From Solanum dulcamara (lineage: Eukaryota; Streptophyta; Magnoliopsida; Solanales; Solanaceae), in assembly GCF_947179165.1 (NCBI RefSeq), contig NC_077239.1, positions 67,188,634-67,252,633 of the forward strand: DNA of 64,000 bases, in the 5' to 3' direction. Under the pieces are notes generated by a model that ran no database searches, was not told the DNA's origin, and saw only the letters and a program-made list of their open reading frames with translations. Position numbers and translations under genes: made by a program. Shown one piece after another: positions 12,753 to 23,754 of the stretch. The number at the start of each line of letters is the position of its first letter. The stretch's first letter is position 1.

Positions 12753-13712
12753 ATAAACGCTATAAATAGAAATATACGAACTCATATTGTATATATTTGA
12801 AGATTTGAGAAACATTTAGAAGAAATAAAAAAAAAAGCTCTTATCTTTTTCTATATCAATTTCTATTGCTTCATCTTTTAGTATTGTTTTTTATTTGCTC
12901 GAATAATTATGTTATCATCACAAAGTTTAACCAATTGATCATCTCGATCAAGGTTTATGCTTAATTTCTCTTTGGAATTAACAAGGTGAGTTATGAGTAC
13001 TGTTGCTATGCATTTTTTTAATGTGAAATCCACTTCATATTTTATTTGTGATCATGAAAATTGTATGTAATCTCTGATTTTTTACTTTATTAGAGAAGGT
13101 TTGATTCTCACTTTATTATTTCCTCCTTAAAAGGTTATGATGGACTTATTTTTAAAATGTTATAATGGCATCGGTAGTGAGCAAACATACTAGTCAGACG
13201 GAAAACATTTGTTTATATATATATATACTCTCAATTTGCTCATTTACTGTTCCACATATAACGAAACGATCTTAATTAATAGTGTTCCCGTATTGTACTA
13301 TGTCTTATGAGTAGGTTTCAATCCATACCACTACATCTCATCTCTAAAATCATGGTTACTGTTCATATTGGCTCTTTGGATGACTTTCTAAAGCATCCAA
13401 TTTAATTGACAATTCCTAACTGCTTATATTTTAGGAAGGGTCAAGCAAAAGGTGGAAAATAGCTATATTTGTTCATTCCACTTCAAGAGTAAAATGGATT
13501 TGGATTGCCATTAATTAGAAATTTTTGGATACAACCATTTTCATTTGAAGTTCATATACAATGAATTAGATGGTTTTGTGGGGCATGCAGTTATAATCTC
13601 CAAAACCATAAGTTGTACTGCCTTTCTTAACGAAGTTGAACAAGTAGATGCTGTTAATTGCCTTGAAATGGACCTTTTACTAAGCTGCTTGCTCTTGCTT
13701 TCTATACTGCAG
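12753..13712. other. AT-rich gene-free interval
   Basis: No open frame, RNA gene or clear repeat boundary was recognised between the copia right LTR and the first succinyl-CoA ligase exon. The last part, from about 13545, could be eroded intron or exon of that pseudogene, but no conserved peptide could be matched. Confidence 0.4.
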
Positions 13713-14730
13713 CTCATAATTGCCTGTTCAAAAGGAGGTACGAGTATCGAAGACTTGGCTGAAAAATTTCCTCACATGATTATAAAGGTTGCTTTTGCTT
13801 CAATGATCAAATCCAACCTGAAGCATTTTTGTTTTCGTACTAATGGGTAGCTGCTGATGCTAAGCTCAATTTTGATGATAATACTGCTTACCGCCAAAAA
13901 TAAAATTTTTGAATGATTGCATGCTTCTTTTATCCAATGTAAGTACATACAAGTTTTCATTTTGGGCTGACCATTATTGTTTAACACTTGTTGCTGCTGC
14001 AAAAGCTGATTTGAATTATATTGGCTTAGATGGAGAAAATGGTTGCATGGTGAATGGGGCTGGATTGGCAATGGCTACCATGGTTATAATTAAGCTCCAT
14101 GGAGGGACTCCAGCCAACTTTCTTGATGTTGGAGGTAATGCCACTGAAGGACAATTTATGTCTGATTTCTTTGTAGAACATCGTGAAAAAATGCTCGTGG
14201 TCATACTAAATAATTTCCAGATGTTGTTCTTAAGAATAACAAATCAACACTTGTCTTAATAATAACATTTTATTTTTCTCCTTTCTAATCCCCATTTTCC
14301 TGTTAAGGGTGTGTTCGGTATGGTGGAATGTTTTTTTAATTTTTTCATGTTTGGTTGGTCAAAATATTTTCCTTAGGAAAACAAGTTCTTTTAAGAATGA
14401 GGAAAATGACTTCTACAAGTTTCACAAGTGGCATTCCACAAATAAGAGATTCATTTATTTTCCTGGAAAACATTTTCCTTCCTACCGAGCACACCCTTAG
14501 TGATTTGTCTTTTCTGAAGTTCCTTTTAACTCACGCATTACCCCCTAATGAAGAAAAAAGGGAAATAGGATAAAAATGTATAACTAACTCCATGTATGAC
14601 CTTAAGACTGCAATGCAGCTTCATGCATATATGCTGATTCTTCCGTTTTGTCTTAAGGTTCAACTGAAAGTGCCGGTGGTTGTTCGTCTTGAGGGTACCA
14701 ATGTCGAACAAGGGAAAAGAATTCTGAACT
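13713..14730 (+). pseudogene. Succinyl-CoA ligase (ADP-forming) beta subunit, broken partial copy
   Basis: Four blocks translate into peptides typical of the mitochondrial TCA-cycle enzyme that interconverts succinyl-CoA and succinate: LIIACSKGGTSIEDLAEKFP (13713 on, after a TGCAG acceptor), [17 protein letters not shown] (about 13851), [19 protein letters not shown] followed by [19 protein letters not shown] (about 13993..14152), and VPVVVRLEGTNVEQGKRIL (14659 on, preceded by an intron). A stop directly follows AYRQK, sequence after ATEGQ is scrambled, and no N-terminal exons are visible. Retained introns show it arose from a genomic copy, not a processed transcript. It is probably dead. Confidence 0.82.
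14306..14496. mobile_element. MITE inside the succinyl-CoA ligase pseudogene intron
   Basis: The ends are inverted: AGGGTGTGTTCGGTATGG at the left and CCTACCGAGCACACCCT at the right. TTA precedes the left end (14303..14305) and TTA closes the right end (14497..14499), which fits either a 3-bp TTA or a 2-bp TA target duplication. It is about 190 bp and has no coding capacity. Assignment to PIF/Harbinger or Tc1/mariner is uncertain. Confidence 0.75.
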
Positions 14731-14838
14731 TCATCCTCTAGGCAAGAACTTATTTTACTGCACTTGGCAGACGTAAATTTTTGTTTCTGTTGGAGAACTC
14801 AGTTTCAAGTGGTATCTTAGCGGATAAGCAATGGTGTA

Positions 14839-15999
14839 CAACAACAACAACCCAGTGAAATCCCACATCGTGGGGTCTGGGGAGGGTAGAGTGTACGCAG
14901 ACCTGATTCCTACCAATGTAGGACGGCTGTTTCTGAAAGACCCTCGGCTCAATAAAAGCATAGAAAAAGGTCAGACAAGATTATTAGAGTAAATAAGTAG
15001 ATGACGAAAACGGTCCAAACAATAGTATAATCAAAGCAAGAAAAAAAACAGTAGATATTATTATTAGATAATAACATAAATACCATAAATAACATACATC
15101 AGAGTACAAGGAATCATAGTGCGTTAATACGCCTACGAATAAGGGTGAATAAAACCACTATGTACTAGCCTTCTACCCTAATGTGTGTCCTCCAAACCCT
15201 CCTATCTAGGGTCATGTCCTCGGTAAGTCGTAAATGCACCATGTCCTGTCTGATCACCTCTCCCCAATATTTCTTCGGCCTACCCCTACCTCTTCTGAAA
15301 CCATCCATGGCCAACCTCTCACATCTCCGCACTGGTGCATCTGGGACTCTCCTCTTCACATGCCCAAACCATCTCAGTCGCGTTTCCCGCATCTTGTCTT
15401 CCACCGCAGCCACTCCTACCTTTTCTCGAATAGCCTCATTTCTAATCCTGTCACTCCTGGTATGCCCACACATCCATCTCAACATTCTCATCTCGGCAAC
15501 CTTCATCTTTTGCACGTGGGAGACCTTAACTGGCCAACACTCCGCCCCATATAACATAGCTGGTCTAACGACCACTTTGTAGAACTTGCCCTTAAGTTGT
15601 GGTGGCACCTTCTTGTCACATAACACCCCGGAGGCGAGCCTCCATTTCATCCATCCTGCCCCAATACGGTGTGTGACATCCTCGTCGATCTCTCCGCTGT
15701 CTTGCATGATAGAACCAAGGTACTTAAAACTACTTCTCTTTTGGATGGCTTGGTCCCCGAGCCTAACTTCCGCGCCAACCTCTTGAGGTGTCTCACTGAA
15801 CTTGCACTCTAGGTACTCTGTCTTGGTCCTACTCAGCTTAAACCCCTTAGACTCCATGGTGCATCTCCAATCTTCCAGCTTAGCGTTAACTCCGCTACGA
15901 GTCTCATCGATGAGGACTATGTCGTCGGCAAAAAGCATACACCATGGCACCTCACCTTGAATTTGTCGCGTCAATCCATCCATCACCAAGGCAAATAGG
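14839..15999 (-). mobile_element. 5'-truncated RTE-clade LINE, TSD AATGGTGTA
   Basis: On the minus strand this is the 3' end of an RTE-type LINE: the C-terminal part of its RT polyprotein, a 3' UTR with the GTCTGGGGAGGGTAGAGTG phrase widespread in Solanaceae, and a short (TTG)n tail, seen here as CAACAACAACAAC at the left edge. AATGGTGTA occurs at both edges (14830..14838 and 16000..16008) as a 9-bp target duplication. Part of that string also fits LINE coding sequence, so the right edge may be shifted by microhomology. Confidence 0.82.
15165..15999 (-). pseudogene. RTE LINE reverse transcriptase, C-terminal fragment
   Basis: An open stretch of about 278 codons. It starts in the middle of the RT palm ([16 protein letters not shown]), contains the catalytic [11 protein letters not shown] box, then the thumb region with [19 protein letters not shown] and the C-terminal RTE block [10 protein letters not shown]. 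No stop interrupts it, so decay has been slow, but the endonuclease and the first half of RT are absent because the element is 5'-truncated. It cannot move by itself. Confidence 0.85.
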
Positions 16000-16008
16000 A
16001 ATGGTGTA

Positions 16009-16302
16009 TGCTGTAAATGCAAAAAAAGTAAAGTTGTACAAATCGATTTGTTCTCTATGCAAGTATTCTATTTGATGTGTCTTTGTTAATTGCTTCACAT
16101 ACTTTATGAGTAGGGTCGTATTTTTTCTAGGCAGTGGAGATGAATATCTATCATTGAATGAAAATAGTACAGTAATAGTTTAGTTGTTTTTCTTTTCCAC
16201 ATGTATATTAATTGAAATGGAAATGCCAAACTTTTATTTTCGATATAAGGTTACAGAACTATTCTAAGGTATGGAATGCACATTTATTTCATTACGCACA
16301 TC
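16009..16302. other. Interval between RTE LINE and alcohol oxidase stop codon
   Basis: This short AT-rich spacer holds the 3' UTR of the minus-strand oxidase gene. AATAAA occurs on the minus strand at 16283..16288, only about 15 bases after the stop codon. That is close for a poly(A) signal, so the true cleavage site may lie further left. Confidence 0.5.
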
Positions 16303-19300
16303 TTAAACTAGCTTTTCATTATGCAATGACTCAGCTATTCTCTTGGCAATGCAATAAGCAGTGGATTGTATAGTGATCATGGGATTGACACCAACTGCAG
16401 TAGGAAGTATACTTCCATCACATACATATAAGCCTTTCGCCTCCCAACATTCTCCATTTTCATCCACTGCTCCATCTTCCTTGCTCGACCCCATACGACA
16501 GCTTCCCATTTGATGTGCAGAGGCATAAACTGTCCAGTGTTCTCCATTAGACATTGGCCCCCCAGTAGCTTCAACTGTATCCAGAAACTCTTCTAACTCT
16601 TCATTCTTGATGTCCTTACAACTGATTTTCTGTCCATCGCTTCGATATGTTCCCACTTCAACAGCTCCTGCTGCAATCAGTATCCTCAGTGCCCTTCTTA
16701 ACCCAGCTTTGATATTCTCTTTGTCAGTTATATCCAAGCTGTATTTTATCCTCCCGACCTTCTTTACTTCTCCTGGACCTTGATCTTTTACCAATGCTAA
16801 AAGAGTGACTATTCGCGAGTACTTTGTCATCGCCTCCTTCATATCCTGCCTAGAAGTCCATGGAAACAAGGTGGCAAAAGCAGCAGGCCCCAGAGCTGTA
16901 GCTTCTATTATGGCCTGTGCATTGGTTTCTTCAGGCACCATCTTATGGAGGGATGTAATTATTCCTCCCTCATAATTTTTGCCTTTAATTTCAGACATGG
17001 ATTCGGGGAAGTATCCCCATGCCCAAAGAACAGGGTGGAGATGGAGGTTTGTCCCGATGTTCTTGTTCTGCAGTCCACTGGAAATCAGTAAGGGAGGTGT
17101 GAAGAGAGATCCACAGGAAGAAATCGTGGCACGAGCTTCAATATGCAGCTTCTTAGTGATCTTCTTGCTTTCAGTAGTAGCAATAACTCCAAGACATATT
17201 TTTCTCATCTTCCCATCCATGCCATCTTCCAGTATGAACCTTTCTGCAGTACATCCAGTCAAGATAACGGTGCCTGCATTAACAGCATCAACAAGCCAAG
17301 TAGAATCAGTCCCTTTCTTGTCTCCTGTTTTACAACCATAACCACAAGAACCACAATAATGGTTCTCTGAAGAATTTCTTGGTACTTTCTCCACCTTCAA
17401 ACCAAGATTTTCACACCCTTTTCGTATTACTTGATTCTGAAGTCCTTCCTCAGAGCAATTCTCTGTCACACCAATCCGTTTGCATACTGCATCCATGGAA
17501 GACTGATATTCAGAAGTTCCAAACCATGAAATCTTGTGATTCACAGACCAGTCTTTGAGAACATCATTTGGAGTTCTAATAGAAGCAGACCAGTTTACGG
17601 CAGATCCACCACCAACTGTTGTTCCAGCTGCAACCATTACCTTTCCATCAAGAGTAGAAAGCATTGCACCTGTCTCATACAGTTCACTCATAGAAGGGCC
17701 TTCAAGACCAGAATAATCTTCTGGCACAAAGTAATGACCTTTTTCTAGAACGACGACTTTGTAACCTGATTTTGCAAGGATTCCAGCTGCAACACCTCCA
17801 CCACATCCAGAACCAACAATCAAAACATCACATTTAATCTTAAAGGTGTTGTCTTTTGTATCCTCAGTTAGAGGTAGACCTTTCTTGGATAAAGATTCTT
17901 TCAGAGTTTCATCACTCTCATTTATGGTTTCTACAATCCCCCTTTCAAGTGGTCTTTCTTTCTTGTTTTCAGATGGGATCTTTGTTGTCTTTGGAGGATG
18001 ATATTCAATGGCTTCCCATGTAGGATTCTTGCAATTTTCATCAGTCTGCATAGTAAACACCAAGTTTTCAAAGTCAAGGTTAGTTCCAATATGTCATCAA
18101 TGATGATTCATAAACATGAAACAAGTCCAATAATTGAGGCTTATCACAAAATTTATCGTGTTTTAGCCACATGCAGTTTCTTTCCTAGTGCCAAATAATT
18201 TCAAGTATTATATTAAAAAAATTGAGTATGATGATTGATGAGCTTTATCTGACACAAAAAAAAAGTTTATAAACTTGTATAATATGGGAGTGGTTAAGTA
18301 GGCCAGAGAGGAACATTACCCAAGAGTAGAAGATGAAGAAACAGACAATTTTGATCATCAAGAAAGTAATTCTTAGTGGAATGAGAAAAGTTTCTCTGGA
18401 CCATCTTTGCAGAAGAGCTTCTCTATCCTTCAAGGATAATTCTGAGAAGTTGTGAACAAAAGGCCATCTCTTATCCAAGCAAACTCTCCCACAAAGCAGA
18501 AGAGTCCCTAATCTTGTTGATAACAAAAACACAACTATCCTTATTATGAACAATGCCTCAGGCTTGCTCCTCTTCACCAGTAGCTCTGCAACCTATTCAC
18601 CAACCAATCAAAACAGAACACATCAACACACACAAAAAAAAAAGGCTCAAAACCAACAATAGAAGATAGCAAAGACCAATGCTTCATAACCAATAGTGAA
18701 AGATAACAAAGACCAATGCTTTAACACAAAAAAGACCATCATATTAAAAGAAGAAGCTAGTTTGCAAAAAAGAGTCTTTTCAAGAATCAGTAAACTGCAA
18801 AAGAAAAAAAGAAAAAACAGGAGAAAAAAATTCCCTCAAAACCAGTAGTATGGGTATAGGCGTATAGCAAGGACCAATGCTTTATAACCAATAGTGGAAT
18901 ATAACAAAGAACAATGCTTTAACCAAAAAAAAAAAAAAAGGACCATCATATTAAAAGAAGAATCTTGTTTGAAAAAAAGGGTCTTTTCAAGAAATCAGTA
19001 AACTGCAACCAAAAAAAAAAAAAGTTTAAAAGACAGGGGACAAAGAGCAAATAAGAGAAGATAGTAAGTAGCAAAGAACAATGCTTAATCACCAAAAAAG
19101 AAAAAGAGACCATCACATCACATTAAAAGAAGATCTTGTTTGCAAAAAAAAAAAAAAAGGATCTTTTTAAGAAGCTGTAGACAGCAAAACATGGAGAGAT
19201 AAAAAGAGTAAAATTTTACCTCATTGGGGTATGGAGAGTGAGGCCCAGAAGAAGCAAAGAAGGAATTATCATGAAGAGCCTTATTATTACAAGGTGGAGT

Positions 19301-19414
19301 TAGAGTTTCACAAATGGAAGAAATAGCTTGGATTTGAGAAGAAGAGAAACCATGGTTATAGCTACTGTTAATCTTTCCTCCTTTCAATGAAGAATGACGT
19401 TCTTTTCCCTTCAT
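16303..19414 (-). CDS. FAO: Long-chain fatty alcohol oxidase (GMC oxidoreductase), three exons, 736 aa
   Basis: Exons on the minus strand are 19220..19414, 18320..18592 and 16303..18045 (195, 273 and 1,743 nt, all phase 0, all GT-AG). Together they give 736 residues, about the usual size for plant fatty alcohol oxidases. These use FAD and oxygen to turn long-chain alcohols into aldehydes, releasing H2O2, for omega-oxidation and wax turnover. Seen: the N-terminal HGFSSSQ motif; two hydrophobic segments in exon 2 ([21 protein letters not shown] and [17 protein letters not shown]), likely membrane anchors; the FAD-binding VGSGCGGG near residue 234; [10 protein letters not shown]; and the GMC C-terminal motifs HQMGSCRMG (about 667) and GVNPMITIQ (about 708). 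No frame break was found. Which family paralogue it is cannot be settled here. Confidence 0.95.
18655..19190. repeat. Degenerate tandem repeat filling intron 1 of the alcohol oxidase gene
   Basis: Three imperfect copies of a 170 to 210-bp unit. Each contains CAAAGAMCAATGCTT, then GACCATCAYATTAAAAGAAG (at about 18735, 18943 and 19107), then an A-run and GTCTTTTCAAGAATCAG. The copies differ by poly(A) length changes and small indels. Together they make up most of the 627-bp intron, which therefore probably grew by local duplication. Confidence 0.8.
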
Positions 19415-19468
19415 TATATTTGTTAATTAGCTTAGCTTTCTTGTTTCTGACTTATAAAATAATGTCAC

Positions 19469-19476
19469 TATTTATA
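19469..19476 (-). promoter_or_regulatory. TATA box of the alcohol oxidase gene
   Basis: TATAAATA on the minus strand, 55 bases before the start codon at 19414. It is a perfect match to the plant TATA consensus and implies a 5' leader of only about 20 to 30 nt. Confidence 0.65.
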
Positions 19477-19766
19477 CACTATGTTAGATTAGAATTGTAA
19501 TCCCTTTCCTACTTTTTTTTTTTGGTTTCAGTAATCACTATCCTAATCCTACTAGAACTAGAATTTTTATGTGTGCTCGTCCTAATTTTTTCTAGGTGTT
19601 TGTAATATATTTTATTTTTTCTGTAAAAAGATTAGATAATTAGAAATTATATAAATAAAAAAATTGAAAAAAAATTATTTGACTCCACGAGGAGTAATAT
19701 CGTTACACAAGACAAAATAGATAGGAGTTGTTAAAACTATTTCACAGATCAGTTATACCACCTTTT
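19477..19766. other. Upstream region of the alcohol oxidase gene
   Basis: AT-rich with poly(T) and poly(A) runs. No promoter element beyond the TATA box could be defended. Confidence 0.4.
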
Positions 19767-19892
19767 TATACGGGATAATTTTTTCTACTAGTTTAATATA
19801 AATAATGGGTTAAAATAATTTTAGGACTCATAATTAAATATAGAATAAATTAATTTTATTTTTACTTTAAATTATTATTTTTATCCTGTATA
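19767..19892. mobile_element. Small MITE-like element with TATACGGGATAA termini
   Basis: The left end reads TTATACGGGATAATTTT; the reverse complement of the right end reads TTATACAGGATAAAAAT. About 126 bp, AT-rich, non-coding. A target duplication of TA or TAA is possible but not distinctive in this composition. Confidence 0.5.
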
Positions 19893-19931
19893 AGCTATGA
19901 CAATATTTATTCGCATCATATGATTGCATTT

Positions 19932-20190
19932 AGGGATGTTCATGGTTTGATAAAAAATTGAATCAAATTAAAAACTGAACTAAATCGATTTAAAATTTTG
20001 ATATTTAATTTGGTTTTGAATTTTAAAAATTGACAATATTTTATTTGATTTTGTTTCTACAAAAAAAATTAAAAAATAATCGAATCAAACCAAGAAATTC
20101 TATACACTAATTTTATGATTATTTATATATATGATATTAGTTTTTCATAAATAATTATAAAAAAAATATATTTTTTAATTATTAATTTGA
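19932..20190. mobile_element. Truncated hAT-type element related to 21377..22350
   Basis: It starts TTAGGGATGTTCATGGTTTG, like the end of the complete hAT element downstream. It goes on with related sequence, including TTTATATATATGATATTAG and TTTTTCATAAATAATTA, which also occur in near-identical form at about 21560..21605. The other terminus is missing, so this is a partial copy. Confidence 0.65.
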
Positions 20191-20518
20191 TTTTAGTCTG
20201 CTTATTTCAGAGCACTATAGCATTGTTAAAGCCTATTTCTTATTGGGTGAAAATTATTTCCATCCCCAACTTTGTTTTTATAATCAAACTCACCGCTCAA
20301 TTTTGAACAATAGTCAAACTCCCTTTTTTATCCTAATTAAATTTTTAAAATGTCTATTATATCCATTCATTATTAATTTTTTTTACTTCTTTAGAAATCA
20401 TGATATTTTTATTTTTTATTTAATTTAACAATTTTTTCATAAAAGCATAAACATTATTTTTTGGAAAAAAAAGGTAAAAAAATACTAATTATGATATTTG
20501 GATTATTTGATAGGAATT

Positions 20519-21103
20519 TTCTGGTGTAAATCTTCTGGAAAATATTTCATCATGAAAAATTGCAGAGAATTTTCATAGCTTGATGAGATGTGTCAATTAA
20601 TGTTCTTAAAAATATTTGACCCAGTATATGTATATTTCTTAGAATTCAACTTACTCTTTTAATATAAAATTACGAACATAAAAGCTGATAAAAATTCAGT
20701 AAAAATGAAAATTCATCATAATAAAAGAGAATAAATTTATGTATTCTTAGTATCGTCTTTGCCGAAAAAAAGGACTTCTGAGAATTTATAAATGGAAAAT
20801 TATACTATAATATAGCTAAAGAGCTCCAATAACCAATATTTTGAAAAAAAAATATATCGTCACGAAAAGTTGTAGAGAATTTTCATAGCTTGAGACATGT
20901 CAATATTTTTAAGGATATTTCACCTGATCGTTATATTTGTATTTCTTATAATTCAACAATTTTTTCTAATATAAAATTAGAAACATAAAAACTGACAAAA
21001 ATTCAACAAGAATGAAAATCCAACACAATAAAAAAGAAATACTTTTGAGTATTTATAAATGAATAATTATAATATAATATACCTAAAGAGCTCCAACAGA
21101 GAA
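20519..21103. repeat. Diverged tandem duplication of about 300 bp
   Basis: The first copy (about 20519..20830) and second (about 20838..21103) share ordered landmarks: AGAGAATTTTCATAGCTTGA, then TAATATAAAATTA, then GACAAAAATTCA-like and AATGAAAATYCA phrases, and finally TAAAGAGCTCCAA near both ends. The copies differ by substitutions and a gap. No coding content was found. Confidence 0.75.
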
Positions 21104-21376
21104 ATAATGTCCGACTAACAAATCTGTTTCAATGAAAACGTTAACGTTATTATATTTAGAAGAATGGTCAAACAAGGCTATTCAAGGAATGGGCAATAAA
21201 ATTAAATAATTCTCCTAAAGAAATCCATAAAGGCTATTAAATGCAGAAATTTTCAAAGATGATAGTATAATAGTTTTTGAGATACTATTATTGCTTTTCC
21301 AACAGTTTTCAAAAGTAGCAATTTATTGATTAATATTAATTTAATTCTTTTGTTAAAAGAATAATATACACTCCAT

Positions 21377-22350
21377 TAGGGCTGTTCACAGTTTTGGTTA
21401 AAACCAAAACCAAACCGAATAAAAAAACCGACATTCAGTTTGGTTTGGTTTGGTTTGATTTTAAATTTGAATAACCGATAATATTTGGTTTGGTTATTGT
21501 TATAGAAAAAAATAACCGAATAAATAATCGAACCAAACCGATAATTATATACATAAAATTTATAATTATTTATATGTATAATATTAGTTTTTCATAAATA
21601 ATTAAAGATATTTTATACCTTTTAATTATTAATTAAATATTAATATACTTATTTTTAAGGCCCAACAATCCAAACTCAACTCTCAAGCCCAATTATAAAT
21701 TCTAATAAACACTAAACAGCGGTCCAAGTCCAACAATCCAAGCCCATTAGCCCAACTCTCAAGCCCAATTCTAAATCCTAAATTCTAAATCTTAAATTTC
21801 TAATAAGAACTAAGGACTTGAGCAGCAGACAGCAACATAAAGTAAAAGTTAAAACTTTAAAATCCTAGTATCTGTTTTCCTTTTATATTTTTGTTCCTCT
21901 CACGTTGGTTTCTCACAAAGTCACAGACTCACAGTCATAGACTAACAGTGAAGGCTCAAGAGCAACCTCAACTCCTCAACCCCAAGTATAAGATTGTCAA
22001 ATTTTGAGAAGGTTTGTAAAGAGTTTTTCAAATTTTAAATTGATTTTAAGTTGTTTTCTTTTTTTTCCGAATGTTTAAGTTGTTTCCTTTTCTATTTTGA
22101 ACCTCTGTGGGTCGTGAGGAAAAAAGAGCTTCATAAGAATTTAAAGAATGTAGAGAGAGAATATTTGAATTATCTCGGCTAGTCATAAATCGAATAACCG
22201 AATCAAACCGAACCAAAGCGACAATAACCAAACCCGTGGTTATTATTTTACTTGGTTTGATTATGGTTTTAGACATTTAATAACCGATTAAATTGATTTG
22301 GTTATGGTTTTAATCAATAACCGACCCAAACCGAACCATGAACACCCCTA
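21377..22350. mobile_element. Non-autonomous hAT transposon (974 bp), 8-bp TSD CACTCCAT
   Basis: The termini are inverted: TAGGGCTGTTCACAGTTTTG at the left and, read from the other end, TAGGGGTGTTCATGGTTCGG. CACTCCAT is repeated exactly at 21369..21376 and 22351..22358. An 8-bp duplication with TAGGG-type ends is the hAT signature. Subterminal regions are dense in AACCGAA/TTCGGTT-like motifs, as often seen where hAT transposase binds. No transposase frame is present. Confidence 0.9.
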
Positions 22351-22363
22351 CACTCCATGACTA

Positions 22364-22645
22364 CTCCCTTCATTCCATATTAAGTGAATTTTTAAGGAAT
22401 TTTTCATTGTTCAAAATAATTGAATTGTTCAAAATTCAAGATAGATGTTTGAAACTTTTTTCATATTTGTCTTTTCATTTATTAAAGTTTTATATTTTCT
22501 AGGAGATAAATCACACTACTTGTAAAGTTATATTTATGATTTTACAAAAGATAATAATAAATAATATAATTCAAATTATATCCTTAAATATTTTTCTTAA
22601 TATGTATATTGCCTCATAAATTCATTTAATATGAAATAAAGAGAG
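22364..22645. mobile_element. Stowaway-like MITE
   Basis: Imperfect inverted ends ACTCCCTTCATTCCATATTA and (reverse complement of the right end) ACTCTCTTTATTTCATATTA, flanked by TA at 22362..22363 and 22646..22647. About 280 bp, AT-rich, non-coding. It starts only four bases after the hAT target duplication. Confidence 0.8.
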
Positions 22646-23417
22646 TAACAGTCTATGCACACGGCAGCCTAAGGCAATACTGAACTCCTTGACTTTTGGC
22701 TTCTAGAAAGTCATGAGTTTCTAATCTACTTACAGTGTATTCTCCCTGTTTTAATTTATGCGATATGTATTTTTAGCTAGATTTAAAAATAAAAATGTAT
22801 ATTTACATTTAATATTTTTTTTAGTCCATATTAAGTGAATTGTTGAGATTTTTTCTATAGTTTAAAGTAAGTGAATTATTCAAAATTCAAAAAAATTATT
22901 GAAACTTTTTTTTCATAGTTAATTCTCATATAATGAGGTCCTTAACTACTTTACATTTTCTAAAAAACTATTTTAAAATAATTAAAAGGGTAACAATGAA
23001 AAGTAGGCTTCAATTTTTGTCCTTGAATATATTTTTTCTTAAGAGGTGTGTCATACCCAACAATTTACTTAATAGTGACTTGAGGGATTTTTCATTGTTC
23101 AAAATAACTGAATTAATCAAAATTCAAGATAGATGTTTGAAACATTTTTTATATTTGACTTTTCAAAATGATAGGTTTCAAGAAAATGGTATATTTTCTA
23201 ATTTAATTTCTTCCTCTATCTCCATCTGTATATTATCATTCCGGTAAATTTCATAAAGATCACTAAACTTAATGAAATTGACCAATAAACTCATTGTATC
23301 TTACTTTTATATTAATAAAATCATTCATTTTATATCATATTTTCTACAAAATAACACGCCCTCAAAAAAGAAAAACTCTCCCACTAGAAACATGACCTGG
23401 ACGGCCCTCCAGGCCAC
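22646..23417. other. Gene-free interval with Stowaway fragments
   Basis: Partial copies of the neighbouring MITE recur: CCATATTAAGTGAATTGTTG near 22830, and ATTCAAGATAGATGTTTGAA near 23120, which also occurs inside the complete copy at about 22434. No gene was found. Confidence 0.55.
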
Positions 23418-23420
23418 ATA

Positions 23421-23452
<32 letters not shown>

Positions 23453-23494
23453 GTAATAATAATAGTAATAGTAATAATAGTAATAATAATAGTA

Positions 23495-23525
<31 letters not shown>

Positions 23526-23566
23526 TAGTAATAATAATAATAATAATAGTAATAATAATAATAATA

Positions 23567-23605
<39 letters not shown>

Positions 23606-23754
23606 GTAATAATAGTAATAGTAATAGTAATAATAGTAATAGTAATAGTAATAATAATAATAATCGTAATAGTAATAATAATAATAATAGTAATAGTAAT
23701 AATAATAATAGTAGTAGTAATAATAATAATAATAGTAATAATAATAATAATAAT
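23418..23754. repeat. TAA/TAG trinucleotide microsatellite, about 337 bp
   Basis: More than 110 consecutive trinucleotides, almost all TAA with interspersed TAG and a single TCG. On the minus strand it reads as an unbroken tyrosine run, a by-product of the repeat and not a protein. The TAG variants are clustered, which points to a history of point changes spread by unit duplication. Confidence 0.97.

Noticed and set aside
12552..12815. Minus-strand frame of 87 codons at the end of the copia LTR
   Set aside because: It crosses the LTR boundary into flanking DNA and has no conserved motif.
15181..15582. Plus-strand frame of 133 codons opposite the RTE reverse transcriptase
   Set aside because: It is a shadow of the minus-strand RT frame, which has clear catalytic motifs.
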